NCBI RefSeq assembly: GCF_002860405.1
Contig: NZ_NMWV01000008.1
Location: 1 to 64,000 of the forward strand
Length of the DNA: 64,000 nucleotides
Direction: 5' to 3'
From: Bifidobacterium imperatoris
Lineage (GTDB): Bacteria; Actinomycetota; Actinomycetes; Actinomycetales; Bifidobacteriaceae
Shown here: piece by piece, positions 27,142 to 37,103 of the stretch
Layout of the letters: the number at the start of each line of letters is the position of its first letter
Position numbering within the stretch: the stretch's first letter is position 1
Notes under the pieces: generated by a model
Told to the model about the DNA's origin: nothing
Databases searched by the model: none
What the model saw: the letters and a program-made list of their open reading frames with translations, nothing else
Position numbers and translations under genes: made by a program

Positions 27142-27756
27142 ATGGCACAGCAAGACATGCACGACGACCCTCAGCAGCTCGAGTTGCTGAGGGTCGCTCG
27201 TATTGGTAAGGCACAAGGCTTGAAGGGCGAGGTTACCGTTCGCCTGTACACCGATGATCCGGAATGGCGATTTGAGCCAGGTTCCGTTCTCTACGATGAG
27301 GACGGCGAAACCGAATACATCGTCGAGAACTCCCGCACGTTCAAGGACCGTTGGATCATCAAATTCGAGGGAACCGATGATCGCACCGCCGCCGAGACAT
27401 TGAACGGCATCGAACTCTATGGTGAGGCCGATGACCCGGATGAGATGCTGGAGGCTGACGAATGGTATCCGAAGGATCTTATTGGTCTTGAGGCTCGACT
27501 GGCTGAAGACAACGGATTGGGTCTGCCGGCCGGCCAGGTAGTCGGCAAGGTAGTGGATGTGGTCGACTCTCCCGCCCAGTCGCTGTTAAAGATTCGTTTG
27601 ACCAAGCCGGTGGTGACCGGCCAGAATTCAAAGGGCGAGGATGTAGTCGAGAAGACCGCATTGGTCCCGTTCGTGGAGCAGCTGGTACCGGAAATCGACT
27701 TGGATGAGCAGTGCCTCACGCTCGACCCGCCCGGCGGTCTGATTCCCGGACTGTGA
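27142..27756 (+). CDS. rimM: Ribosome maturation factor RimM
   Basis: Binds S19 and assists 16S rRNA 3'-domain maturation of the 30S subunit. The 204-aa product has the N-terminal RVARIGKAQGLKGEVTVRLYTDDPEWRF beta-barrel, an acidic middle, EWYPKDLIGLEA, and the C-terminal PRC-barrel (VVGKVVDVVDSPAQSLLKIRL ... LVPFVEQLVPEID). It is the last gene of the operon before a terminator. Confidence 0.95.
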   Translation: MAQQDMHDDPQQLELLRVARIGKAQGLKGEVTVRLYTDDPEWRFEPGSVLYDEDGETEYIVENSRTFKDRWIIKFEGTDDRTAAETLNGIELYGEADDPDEMLEADEWYPKDLIGLEARLAEDNGLGLPAGQVVGKVVDVVDSPAQSLLKIRLTKPVVTGQNSKGEDVVEKTALVPFVEQLVPEIDLDEQCLTLDPPGGLIPGL

Positions 27757-27772
27757 TACTTCGTCTTTATTG

Positions 27773-27812
27773 AAAAAGCTGGAAACGACTACTTCATCGT
27801 TTCCAGCTTTTT
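27773..27812. terminator. Bidirectional terminator after rimM
   Basis: 16-bp perfect stem (27773-27788 and 27797-27812) ending in TTTTT on either strand, between convergent rimM and aldo/keto reductase genes. Confidence 0.9.
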
Positions 27813-27836
27813 ACGTCTACGGCAGTGAGATACCAA

Positions 27837-28703
27837 TCAGCCGAGCTTGGCGAGCTCTTCGGGGCTAAGCTCCAATTGATCGGCCTTTAGGGAGTCGAGA
27901 ATGGTTTCGGGGCGGTGGGCACCCGGAATCACGAACATGTGGTTACCCTTGGCGAGCTCCCAAGCCAATACCACCTGCTGGTAGCTCACGCCGTGGGCGG
28001 CGGCCACTTCACGGAATGGGTCAAACTTGGACTCGTCATACGGATGGCGGTAGCCGCCGAGCGGGCTCCAGCACACGAATGCGAGACCGAGCTTGGCACA
28101 GTAGTCGAGCGTGTCCTGAGTTTCGAGATGAACCGGGGAATACTGGTTCTGCACGGCCACCAGCTTGTCACCCAGAATGGAGCGGGCGATATCAATCTGC
28201 TCGATGGAGGCATTGGAAACACCGGCCACACGAGCCACGCCCTCGTCCACCAGCTGCTTCAACGCTTCAATGGACTCGTTGTAGGGCACTTCCGGGTCAT
28301 GGCGGTGCAGGTACAGCAAATCAATCGTATCCACACCGAGCGCCATAGCGGACTGCTTGCCGTATTCAATCAGGTGCTCCGGCTTGCCGTCGCGCGGCCA
28401 TAGCGGCTCACCGTTCTCGCCCCAGACGCGGCGCAGACCAATCTTGGTGGCCACGGTGACTTCGTTGCGCGGGCCCTTCCACGTAGCCAAAGCCTCACGC
28501 ACCAGCTTTTCGCCGGTTTGTTCCTCTTGGCCAGGCGTGTAATATGCCCAAGCGGTATCAATGTGGCGGCATCCGGCATCCAATGAAGCATGCAGGGTTT
28601 CCAGACCGACTTCATGGCCACGATTGTTTTCAATGGTCAACGGCATTTCGCCGTGGCCAATGGCCGTAGTGGAAAACGGACCAAGATTGCGGAACAGTGC
28701 CAT
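27837..28703 (-). CDS. Aldo/keto reductase
   Basis: A 288-aa NAD(P)H-dependent oxidoreductase of the AKR superfamily. Catalytic residues are seen in CRHIDTAWAYYTPGQEE (Asp, Tyr), VTVATKIGLRRVW (Lys) and DLLYLHRHDPEVPYNESIEAL (His). Cofactor-binding segments WSPLGG and FVIPGAHRPETI follow. Substrate unknown. ATG 28703 with AAAGGAGCC upstream is preferred to an in-frame start 16 codons earlier. Confidence 0.9.
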   Translation of the reverse strand: MALFRNLGPFSTTAIGHGEMPLTIENNRGHEVGLETLHASLDAGCRHIDTAWAYYTPGQEEQTGEKLVREALATWKGPRNEVTVATKIGLRRVWGENGEPLWPRDGKPEHLIEYGKQSAMALGVDTIDLLYLHRHDPEVPYNESIEALKQLVDEGVARVAGVSNASIEQIDIARSILGDKLVAVQNQYSPVHLETQDTLDYCAKLGLAFVCWSPLGGYRHPYDESKFDPFREVAAAHGVSYQQVVLAWELAKGNHMFVIPGAHRPETILDSLKADQLELSPEELAKLG

Positions 28704-28811
28704 AGTGGCTCCTTTGCTGTAGGTGTTCAAAGCAACACTTCTATTGGCCACTATAAACCGCTTCGTGTTTCCAGCGCGGATAATTTACACTCTTGGCGCG
28801 TCAGGCTTTAC

Positions 28812-31112
28812 TTAGCGACCACCGAAGGAACCGCCTCCGGCTCCACCGCCGCCACCGTCGAAGCCGCCACCGGAGAAGCTGCCTGAGCCGGAACCGCTGG
28901 CATCCACAGGCGCAGCCGCGTGAATCGCGGAACTGATTTCACTGAAGCCGGAGCTCAACTGCGAACCCAAATCGGTGACGCCGCCATAATTGCTGGCAAT
29001 GCCCGAGGTGAAGCTGCTTGGATCAAGACCACTCGAAGCATTAGTGGAACCAAGCAGCGAAATGGAGCGGTAATCCCAGTACATCAACGAATCAGAGGCA
29101 TTGCCATCCAACCATTCGGGGTCTTTGACCTGCGGGTAGGCTTTGGCGAGTTCATTCAACACCTGCCGACAAATACCCATTGCGGTGGCATAAATCAGAT
29201 ACTCGTCCCAGAGTGCCAAATCAAGCGCGCCACGGTCATCGAAATTACTGAAATCAGTGAGATACCGGTAGAAGCCAGCCACTTCCTCGCCATATTTCAT
29301 GCCGTTCTTGGTGAACATTTCCTTGGGAGCGCTCAAGAAGGCAAAGGAGCCTAGCAACATGCCAGGCACGCCCATAATGAGCGAAAGCGCAAGATTACCG
29401 ATGCCTGTGTAAATAACCGCTGCAGTCATGCCATAGAGTACTGCGCCGAGGCCGAAGAAGGCGGTCACGCCTCCAATAGGCCGTACGATCCTGCGCTTAT
29501 CCAATTCCTCATTGCACGCATCGGTGAAGCGTTCCAACGCTTTATAGCCACTTCGCCATCCTTGGCAGCTCTTCTGCATCTGGTTCAAATCAAACGTATC
29601 CGTGCCGCGATCCTTGCCGACGAACTCCAGAATGCGCAGTAGCGCATGCTCCGGCTTGGTCAACGGTTTTGGTCTCCGTTGGCTGCGGCAAACCGGATGC
29701 AGCACAATGGTGCTAGTACCGCTCATTTCCTCCTCAGTGACCGGGCGCACGCCGTTCACTCCCAACGCCTGCAACGCCACATGCGGGGTGAGCGTCATAG
29801 CACCTGAGCTCTTCGCCTCGTCAGTACCGTATAATCTGGCCGGACCAGGGTACAGTGCAATAGCTCCCTTGGATACCAGCGACAGCATTGTGGCGGCAAG
29901 CCGGCGTTGTTCCACGTTGCCTGATGTTGCAATGCCGAGAATATCAGCGATGTTCGCCACAGTGGTCGGTTTGAGACTTGGTATCTCACGCCGATAATCC
30001 ACACTCTTGCTATACAGCGGACCATGCGCACGCCATCGGCCAAATATCGCCATACCAAGCGATATCGCACATAGCAGCAGTTCCAAGCCGAGCACAATAG
30101 CCCAGGTTCGCACAGTTTTGCGCTGCTTGGCTTGAGCCTTAGCCAACTTTTCGGATTCGAGCTTCTTCAGCGATTGCAATCCCGGATAGTCGCGCGTGCG
30201 AATCCACTCCCCCGCTGGCTTGTACTTGGCGCCAACCGTTCCATTCGATGTGTCGTGCACCACTGAAGAATCAAAGGCCACCATCAAGTTCAAATAACGC
30301 CCGGCAGCCACGTTGGTCGCCTGGAAATGCAAGGTACCGTCTGCATCGCGGGAGGTGGAGGACGAACCGGCATAATGTAGCCATGCCCAGGAATTCTTTG
30401 CAGTAATGCCTTTCGGGAAATGCACGGTACCAGTTACACGCCCTATCGGCGTCGTATTGCTTTCGGCAATCGGCTCCCATTGGAACCATGCAATATCCGG
30501 GTGAAGGCGAGCGGCACCAACCAGTGTCATTGTCACGTCGAATTTCATGCTGCGCGCATGTTTGGTGGCGGGAATATTCCAACCGATTTCCACAGTACGC
30601 TGGCGCTTCAACGCATTGTCCTGAATGAAATCATCGTATTGCGTTTCATCCGAATAAATGGGCATGCCATTGACGCCGGGCTTGTATTCCTTGGGATTGG
30701 CACCCAGCAGATCTGATATCTGCGCATACCAGTAGCCGGCATACTTGCTGTTCCATTCGGCATCGCTCGCCACGTCGCTTGGCAGCACAGTATTGGTGCG
30801 CGTATAGGTTTCGCCAGTGGTCACATTCTTGACGGAAATATCCGTGATATCCGCCAAATCAGACTGATTCAACGTGTATTGCTGGTACAGCTGCTTCCAC
30901 GGCTTGCCCTTACTTCGCCGTCCTAATTTCATATCGATGTGCTGGGTAACTTTGATGTCCCCGTTGGTTTGCACAGTCACATCGTAATCGACACTGCGAT
31001 ACTGCAAATCCGAGTGACTTCCGGTGAACCAGAAGCCGATGAATATCACGGCAAACACCACAGCGGTGAATATCACCGACGAAATAATGGCGCGCGGAAT
31101 CCTGCGGTTCAT
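28812..31112 (-). CDS. DUF2207 family membrane protein, copy 2
   Basis: A 766-aa predicted membrane protein. An N-terminal helix (residues ~9-30) is followed by the extracellular DUF2207 domain (about 35-310: DYDVTVQTNGDIKVTQHIDM, then IGWNIPATKHARSMKFDVTM). Next come a helix near 340, a cytosolic stretch with basic and charged residues, two helices around 580-630 and a C-terminal Gly/Ser-rich tail (GGGFDGGGGGAGGGSFGGR). Same layout as its upstream neighbour, of which it appears to be a tandem duplicate. The gap between them is 6 bp. Function unknown. Confidence 0.8.
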   Translation of the reverse strand: MNRRIPRAIISSVIFTAVVFAVIFIGFWFTGSHSDLQYRSVDYDVTVQTNGDIKVTQHIDMKLGRRSKGKPWKQLYQQYTLNQSDLADITDISVKNVTTGETYTRTNTVLPSDVASDAEWNSKYAGYWYAQISDLLGANPKEYKPGVNGMPIYSDETQYDDFIQDNALKRQRTVEIGWNIPATKHARSMKFDVTMTLVGAARLHPDIAWFQWEPIAESNTTPIGRVTGTVHFPKGITAKNSWAWLHYAGSSSTSRDADGTLHFQATNVAAGRYLNLMVAFDSSVVHDTSNGTVGAKYKPAGEWIRTRDYPGLQSLKKLESEKLAKAQAKQRKTVRTWAIVLGLELLLCAISLGMAIFGRWRAHGPLYSKSVDYRREIPSLKPTTVANIADILGIATSGNVEQRRLAATMLSLVSKGAIALYPGPARLYGTDEAKSSGAMTLTPHVALQALGVNGVRPVTEEEMSGTSTIVLHPVCRSQRRPKPLTKPEHALLRILEFVGKDRGTDTFDLNQMQKSCQGWRSGYKALERFTDACNEELDKRRIVRPIGGVTAFFGLGAVLYGMTAAVIYTGIGNLALSLIMGVPGMLLGSFAFLSAPKEMFTKNGMKYGEEVAGFYRYLTDFSNFDDRGALDLALWDEYLIYATAMGICRQVLNELAKAYPQVKDPEWLDGNASDSLMYWDYRSISLLGSTNASSGLDPSSFTSGIASNYGGVTDLGSQLSSGFSEISSAIHAAAPVDASGSGSGSFSGGGFDGGGGGAGGGSFGGR

Positions 31113-31118
31113 AGGGCG

Positions 31119-33428
31119 TCAGCGACCTCCGAAACTACCGCCGCCAGAACCACCGGAGGAGCCGCCGAAGCCACCGCCTGACGAGAAGCTGCCGCTGGAA
31201 CTAAAGTCGCTACCGCTTGATGAACTAGCCGGCGCAGCGGCATCGATGGTGGAGGTGATATCCGCGAAGCCGGAGGAGAGCTGCGAACCAAGATCGCTGA
31301 AGCTCAAGCTCGGCGTATATGAGGCGCCTCCGAACATCGAGTTCGCGCCGAATTGGCCGGCGAGACCACCGCCGGCACTCTGCGTGCTGACCCGTGCGCC
31401 ATAACCATAACGGGCATCGTCATCCCAGCTGTGCGAGCGGTAGGACCAGTAGAGCGTGGAGTCGGAAGCGTTGTCGTCGAGCCAACGCGGGTCGGTGACT
31501 TGCGGATATGCCTTGGCCAGCTCCGCGGCCACCCGTTCACTAATGCCGAATGCGGCGGCGTATACCATGTACCAATCCCACATGGCAAGGTCGGCGGCAC
31601 CGCGGTCGGTGAAGTTGGAAAAGTCCTGCATGTAATGCTTGAGTCCCAAGCACTTGCCGGCGATTTCCTGGCCTTGTGCAGTGAGTTCCTTTGCCGCACC
31701 GCCAAAAGTACAGAACATGCCAATGAAGAATATCGGCATTCCGATAATAATACCGACTACAGCGTAATCAAGAATCGTATTGGCCATCATGGCAGCGAAA
31801 CCGATGATTCCAGCAAATATGCCGGCTACAATTGCTTGCCAGCCACGCGAACGCGAAGCATTCAAGCGCGCGTATTCGATATCGCAAGCGCCGGTGAATT
31901 TGTCGAGTTCCAGATAGCCGTCTTCCCAATCCTTGCAGGCTTGCTTCATCTGACCGAAGTCGAATACCGGGGAACCGACGCGCTTGGAAATCACAATCAA
32001 GAGATTCAACAGTGCGTTCTCGGATTCGCTTAAGCCCAACTGCTCGGCGTTCGGCACGCCATCGATGGATTTCGGCAAAATCACAATGGTGCTGGTGAAT
32101 CGTGAGGCTTGGCGTCTGCCCGCATCGGCATCAATCATATGGCTCAAGCCCACTGGCGTGGCTTTGCTCATATCGATGCCGCGATACATATCCGAGGGGC
32201 CTGGATAGATGGCGATGGCCTTCTTGACGGCAAGCGACAGCATCGTTGCCGTGAGCTCACGGTTCATTGGGCGCGAATGCTTCGGCGGCTCCGCCACCTC
32301 GATAAGCCGGGCAGCGGAGGCCGGGCTGATGCCAGGCTGATCGCGCCAATACTCAATAGGTCCACGATACTTTGAGTTCCTATTGCTCCTGACCACAACC
32401 ACAATGCCCCACGCGCAGAAGATGAGGCCGAGCACCGTCGTTGCAATCCAAATGCCCAAGCGCACACGAGCCAGCGTGCGCTGGCTATCACGCCACTGCT
32501 GCTCCTGCTGGTATTCGCTCTGTTTCAGCGCATCCAAATGATCGCCGGATTGATGGCGGGCAATGCCGGTTTCGTTCGGGGTTGCCTTAAACGCGGCGAC
32601 CACATCCAGATAGTCGCCAGAATGCACGTTGTAGGCCTTGAATTTGAGGCTTCCATCCTTGGCTCGGCGGGTTTCCGACGTGCGTTCGGTATGCAGCCAG
32701 CCCCACGAGGTGTCTGAGGTGATGCCGTCCGGGAAGTGCACGATGCCGCTCACTGTGCCGATGGGCACTGGATTGGACTTGCCGAACGGCTCCCACTGCA
32801 AGCTTGCAATGTCATTCCACTGGGTGGCCACATCGTGCAATGTGAAGGACACATCGAATTTCATCGAATCCGCAGACTCGGTGGCGGGAATATTCCAACC
32901 GATCTCCACGGTTTTCTGGGTTGAGTCGGCGCTTCCGGGCGTGGTGACGGCGAGCGCATCCTCACCGGGAGTGTAGGGGTGGGCGTCGCTTTCGCCGGCA
33001 GTCACATCCGCGATATACCAGTGACCGGCGTAATCGGAGTTCCATGCGGCATCGCTTGGCACATCATCCGGCATCGTCAGCTCGGTTTGCTGCTGATAGG
33101 TGGTGCCATCGGTGACGTTACGCACGTAGATGTCGCTGATGTCCGTGAGATTATCGGAACGCAGCGTGTACTGCTGGTAGAGCTGCTTCCACGGCTTAGT
33201 GTCGCCATTATCATCTTTGCGTTTCAGCAGCTTCATATCGATATGCTGCGTGACTTTGAGGTCACCTTCAGTGGTAAAGGTGGCATCATAGTCAAGCGCG
33301 CGATAACTCAGATCCTCACCAACTACAACCGGCGAAACCGTACCAATCGCAAATAATACGAACATGCCACCAACGAGCAATGTGCTCACCACGGCGAAGA
33401 TAGTGGCTCGAATCAGACGCTTTCTCAT
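31119..33428 (-). CDS. DUF2207 family membrane protein, copy 1
   Basis: A 769-aa paralogue of the next gene: N-terminal helix, extracellular beta-rich DUF2207 domain (LDYDATFTTEGDLKVTQHID), central helix near residue 335, two helices around 570-610, and a C-terminal tail of Ser and Gly runs ending SGGSGGGSFGGR. The Gly-rich end resembles TPM/DUF2207 proteins that travel with LemA. Start ATG 33428 follows GGGGGAAGC. The three genes lemA, copy 1 and copy 2 are closely spaced on one strand and probably form an operon. A role in the cell envelope is inference. Confidence 0.8.
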   Translation of the reverse strand: MRKRLIRATIFAVVSTLLVGGMFVLFAIGTVSPVVVGEDLSYRALDYDATFTTEGDLKVTQHIDMKLLKRKDDNGDTKPWKQLYQQYTLRSDNLTDISDIYVRNVTDGTTYQQQTELTMPDDVPSDAAWNSDYAGHWYIADVTAGESDAHPYTPGEDALAVTTPGSADSTQKTVEIGWNIPATESADSMKFDVSFTLHDVATQWNDIASLQWEPFGKSNPVPIGTVSGIVHFPDGITSDTSWGWLHTERTSETRRAKDGSLKFKAYNVHSGDYLDVVAAFKATPNETGIARHQSGDHLDALKQSEYQQEQQWRDSQRTLARVRLGIWIATTVLGLIFCAWGIVVVVRSNRNSKYRGPIEYWRDQPGISPASAARLIEVAEPPKHSRPMNRELTATMLSLAVKKAIAIYPGPSDMYRGIDMSKATPVGLSHMIDADAGRRQASRFTSTIVILPKSIDGVPNAEQLGLSESENALLNLLIVISKRVGSPVFDFGQMKQACKDWEDGYLELDKFTGACDIEYARLNASRSRGWQAIVAGIFAGIIGFAAMMANTILDYAVVGIIIGMPIFFIGMFCTFGGAAKELTAQGQEIAGKCLGLKHYMQDFSNFTDRGAADLAMWDWYMVYAAAFGISERVAAELAKAYPQVTDPRWLDDNASDSTLYWSYRSHSWDDDARYGYGARVSTQSAGGGLAGQFGANSMFGGASYTPSLSFSDLGSQLSSGFADITSTIDAAAPASSSSGSDFSSSGSFSSGGGFGGSSGGSGGGSFGGR

Positions 33429-33489
33429 TGCTGCTTCCCCCAAATCCCCAGTGCAGCCGGTCCTTGACCCCTATGCGAGGGCCAGATGA

Positions 33490-34068
33490 TTAGAACTTCA
33501 CTTGCGGCGCTTGGCGTGCGGTTTCATCAACCTGGAAGTACTGAGCCTGCTCAAAGTGGAACAGGCCGGCGATGATATTGGTCGGCACTGTTTCGATGGC
33601 AGTGTTGAGCTTGAGCACCACATCGTTGTAGAACTGGCGAGCGTATGCAATCTTATTCTCCAGATCCTTGAGCTGCCCCTGCAAATCCATGAAGTTCTGA
33701 TTGGCCTGCAGCTGCGGGTAAGCCTCCGCAGTCGCCTGCAGATTGACCAGTGCGCGCGACAGCTGATTTTCTGCAGCGGTACGCTGCGCTATCGTCGCAT
33801 TCGGATCATTCGCAGCAGCCACAGCACCAGCGCGAGCCTGAGTCACCTGCGTAAATACTTGGGATTCATGCGACGCATAACCTTTGACTGTCTCCACCAA
33901 ATTCGGAATCAAATCAGCGCGCTGTTTCAACTGCACATCAATTTGCGCCCAACCGTTCTTCACACGGTTCTTCAGCGTAACCAATCCGTTGTAGGCGCTA
34001 ATGCCCCAACCGATCACGCCCACGATGATAACGACAATAACAATGCCGATGATTGCACCAGTGCTCAT
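33490..34068 (-). CDS. lemA: LemA family protein
   Basis: A 192-aa protein with one N-terminal membrane helix ([18 protein letters not shown]) and an outward helical bundle. The LemA signature is clear: [44 protein letters not shown] and the later [19 protein letters not shown]. Lem family proteins often neighbour DUF2207 or TPM-domain proteins, as here. First gene of the presumed three-gene operon; its start is 61 bp upstream of the DUF2207 gene. Confidence 0.92.
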   Translation of the reverse strand: MSTGAIIGIVIVVIIVGVIGWGISAYNGLVTLKNRVKNGWAQIDVQLKQRADLIPNLVETVKGYASHESQVFTQVTQARAGAVAAANDPNATIAQRTAAENQLSRALVNLQATAEAYPQLQANQNFMDLQGQLKDLENKIAYARQFYNDVVLKLNTAIETVPTNIIAGLFHFEQAQYFQVDETARQAPQVKF

Positions 34069-34426
34069 AACTGCCCCCTTGCCGGCCCGGATGGACCTTG
34101 CCGAGTAGTCTTTCCCCTTCTCGGCTACCGGATAGTACCGGATTACTGTTCACGCCTATTCTTTCACGAGTCAGCATAAAAAGCGAGGAGGCACGGACAA
34201 TCACTTTGAAATCATGCAAGTCCAGCAAGCATTCAGGAACGTTTCAGTCAAGTGCAACGTAGTTTGTCTGTTGCGCTCAGCCTTGCATAAGCGCGCAATC
34301 ATCATGGGCACCGATAGTTAGGGGCAGAAGTTCCACGCGAAACATGCCGTCTTGCGGGGAACTTGCGAAACAACCATAGTTCTGCGGCGCTGTATTCTTG
34401 GTGCCGCGCTCATTCAAGGACCTGTT
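34069..34426. other. Divergent promoter region lemA / ABC permease
   Basis: These 358 bp separate divergent genes. I see no ORF with a ribosome site and no strong hairpin. Promoters for both directions are expected; none can be named with confidence. Confidence 0.4.
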
Positions 34427-36127
34427 ATGTTTGTGTTGAACAACGCCTGGAAAACCGTGATACGGAACAAAGGCCGCAATATTTTGATTGTGCTAATCGT
34501 GGCGATCATCGCCGCAGCAGCCACCATCGGACTTGCTATTCGCAACGCGGCCAGCACCGCACGCGAAACCGGTTTGGCGAACACGTCCGTGACCGCCACC
34601 ATCAGCGTGGATCGCAGCAAACTCATGGAGCAAGCGCGCGAATCACAGTCCAGCTCATCCTCGGATTCGTCTAGTTCCGAGGATTCCACGCCTGATTTTG
34701 ATTCGATGCGCAGCGCTCTGGAAGGCAGCAGCCTGACTTTGGCCGACTACCAGAAGTACGAAAAGGCCTCCAGCGTTTCGGTGAGCTCGTATTACTCGGA
34801 AAGCACCGGCGTCTCCGGTACCGACTCGTTCCAGCCGGTCGAGTCCAGCACGGCGAATGCGGCGAATTCTTCCTCTTCTGATTCTTCTTCCTCCGACTCC
34901 TCTGCTTCCGGCGACGGTCAGCAGGGACCCGGCGGCGAAGGCGGCGGACAGGGCGGACAAGGTGGTGGACCCGGCAACATGATGACCTCCGGCGACTTCA
35001 CCCTGACCGGCTTCTCCTCGGACACCGCCATCGCCAATGCTTCCAACGGTTCGTTCACCATGTCCAGTGGCGAGGTGTTCGGCTACGGCGAATCCGATAA
35101 CGGCAAAGTCATCATTTCCAAAACTCTGGCCGACTTCAACAATCTCTCCGTGGGCGACACCATTACCGTGACCAATCCGAGCGATACCTCGCTCACCTAC
35201 ACGCTGACCATTTGCGGCATCTACGAGAATTCCACCTCCAGTAACACCAACGCAATGGGGCCGATGGGTGGTACCTCGCAGGACGCGGATAACGCGATCT
35301 ACACGTCCGTTTCCACACTGAAGTCACTCGGCTTGGACTCCGACACCACCGCTAACGACGATAACGACGACACCACTACCCAGCTCAACTACACGTACGT
35401 GCTCGCCAATGCGGATGACTACGAGACCTTCGCCTCTGATGTGAAGGCCGCCGGCTTGGACGATACCTACACCGTGCAGTCCGCGGATGTCGAACAGTAC
35501 GAGTCCAGCCTCGTGCCGCTCGATAACCTCGCGAAGTTCGCACTGACCTTGCTGATTGTGGTGCTCGTGGTGGGTGCCGTGGTACTTGTGGTGCTCAACT
35601 TGTTCAATATTCGCGAGCGCAAATATGAGGTCGGCGTGCTGACCGCCATCGGCGTGAAGAAAGCCACGGTTGCGGCACAGTTCGTCATCGAGCTGCTGAT
35701 TGTTACAATGTGCGGCATCGCACTGGGTGTGGCCGGTGGCGCGGTGGCTTCCGTGCCGGTATCAAACCAGTTGCTGGCATCGCAGGTTTCCGCGCAGGAA
35801 TCCGAGGCATCCAGCCAACAGCAGCAGTTCGGTCGTGCAGCAGATATGGGCGGTGGACCGGGCGGCGAGCAGCAATCCAGCTCCAGCTCTGCGAACTCGT
35901 CCTCCGACTCCGCAGGCTCTACTAAGAGCAGCAACGCTCAGCAGGGCGGGCCGGGCGGCATGCGTCAGGCGGTGAATTACGTTAGCGAAATCAACGCCAC
36001 CGTGAATCTTGCGGTGGTTGGGCAGCTGATTCTCATCGGCCTTGGATTGACGCTCATCTCCGCACTGGTCGGCATCGTGTTCGTCATGCGTTACGAACCG
36101 CTGCAGATTCTCGCCGATCGCTCGTAA
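34427..36127 (+). CDS. MacB/FtsX-type ABC transporter permease
   Basis: A 566-aa permease. An N-terminal helix (ILIVLIVAIIAAAATIGLAI) is followed by a large extracellular domain and three C-terminal helices near 370-400, 420-445 and 530-560, the MacB/FtsX topology. The outer domain is unusual: Ser-rich stretches (SSSSDSSSSEDS, residues ~65-80; SSSSDSSSSDSSASGDG, ~145-160), a Gly/Gln-rich stretch, and a second Ser/Gln/Gly-rich insertion at ~465-520. Start ATG 34427 has AAGGA upstream. With the next gene it forms an exporter or envelope-stress module; substrate unknown. Confidence 0.85.
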   Translation: MFVLNNAWKTVIRNKGRNILIVLIVAIIAAAATIGLAIRNAASTARETGLANTSVTATISVDRSKLMEQARESQSSSSSDSSSSEDSTPDFDSMRSALEGSSLTLADYQKYEKASSVSVSSYYSESTGVSGTDSFQPVESSTANAANSSSSDSSSSDSSASGDGQQGPGGEGGGQGGQGGGPGNMMTSGDFTLTGFSSDTAIANASNGSFTMSSGEVFGYGESDNGKVIISKTLADFNNLSVGDTITVTNPSDTSLTYTLTICGIYENSTSSNTNAMGPMGGTSQDADNAIYTSVSTLKSLGLDSDTTANDDNDDTTTQLNYTYVLANADDYETFASDVKAAGLDDTYTVQSADVEQYESSLVPLDNLAKFALTLLIVVLVVGAVVLVVLNLFNIRERKYEVGVLTAIGVKKATVAAQFVIELLIVTMCGIALGVAGGAVASVPVSNQLLASQVSAQESEASSQQQQFGRAADMGGGPGGEQQSSSSSANSSSDSAGSTKSSNAQQGGPGGMRQAVNYVSEINATVNLAVVGQLILIGLGLTLISALVGIVFVMRYEPLQILADRS

Positions 36128-36159
36128 ATACATCCATTTTCCACGGTAAGGACTTCATC

Positions 36160-36873
36160 ATGGATACTGCAATTGTAAACGCCACCGAACCGGCAGTCGT
36201 CGCTAACACTACCACCCCAGCCTTGGAACTGGAGCACGTCTCCTACTCGTACACCAAGGGCGGCAAGCGCGTGCTCATCGACAAGAACTATGTGTTCCGC
36301 ACCGGTCGAGTCATTTCGATTACCGGTCCTTCCGGCGCAGGCAAAACCACACTGCTCTCGCTGCTGTCCGGGCTGACCACACCAACCAAGGGCCGTGTGC
36401 TGCATAACGGCGAGGACTTGGCGAAAGCCGACCGTTACCGCTTCCGCAGTCATGATATCGGCGTGATTTTCCAGAGCTTCAATCTTTTGCCGGCGCTGAC
36501 TGTGGCAGAGAACATCATCCTCTCGATGGATGCCTCCGGCAAGACCTTCGATAAGCCGAAAAAGGAAATCGCAGCCGAACTCATCGAAAAAGTGCGATTA
36601 CAGCCGGAATATTTGAACGAGCGTATTCTGCATCTCTCCGGTGGCGAGCAGCAGCGCGTGGCCATTGCTCGCGCACTGAGCTACGACCCGCAAATCATTC
36701 TGGCCGATGAACCCACCGGCAATCTCGACCTTGCCACACAGGACGACATCATGGCGATTTTCAAGGATCTGGCACACAACGAGGGCAAATGCGTGATTAT
36801 CGTGACGCACAGCCCCGAAGTCGCCACCCAATCCGACGAGGTCTTCCAACTTGCCCCGCTCCGCGAGCGGTAA
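36160..36873 (+). CDS. ABC transporter ATP-binding protein (MacB/LolD type)
   Basis: A 237-aa ATPase partner of the preceding permease. Walker [19 protein letters not shown]-loop FQSFNLLPALTVAENI, signature LSGGEQQRVAIARAL, Walker B IILADEPTGNLD and H-loop IIVTHSPEVA are all intact. The FQxFNLLPxLTVxEN and LADEPTGNLD motifs are those of the MacB/LolD/FtsE group. It begins 32 bp after the permease stop. Confidence 0.95.
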   Translation: MDTAIVNATEPAVVANTTTPALELEHVSYSYTKGGKRVLIDKNYVFRTGRVISITGPSGAGKTTLLSLLSGLTTPTKGRVLHNGEDLAKADRYRFRSHDIGVIFQSFNLLPALTVAENIILSMDASGKTFDKPKKEIAAELIEKVRLQPEYLNERILHLSGGEQQRVAIARALSYDPQIILADEPTGNLDLATQDDIMAIFKDLAHNEGKCVIIVTHSPEVATQSDEVFQLAPLRER

Positions 36874-36886
36874 AGATACACCCCGC

Positions 36887-37066
36887 GTGCCACGCCAGCG
36901 CAATATCACATCTTTTGTGCTGGCGTGGCGTTGGTTTCAGCCACACAACTGTAAAAAGGGCCCAATCCGCACTCGTGTGGCACGATTTATAGGGTAAATC
37001 GCGTGATTTCTCTATGAGGCTCCGCCACGCTAGCACAATACTGCTCAATTCGCGCTAGCGTGGCAC
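36887..37066. repeat. Cluster of three ~44-bp GTGCCACGC-type hairpins
   Basis: Hairpin A 36887-36930 (stem CCACGCCAGC/GCTGGCGTGG), hairpin B 36940-36983 (GCCACACAACTG with a partly matching GTGTGGCAC arm) and hairpin C 37024-37066 (GCCACGCTAGC/GCTAGCGTGGC). All have arms of the same family as the cluster at 43319-43496. They fill the space after the ABC operon, between converging genes, so could also serve as terminators. Confidence 0.75.
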
Positions 37067-37103
37067 GGACATAACCGCAACACATTTATACAGCAATGCG
37101 CCT

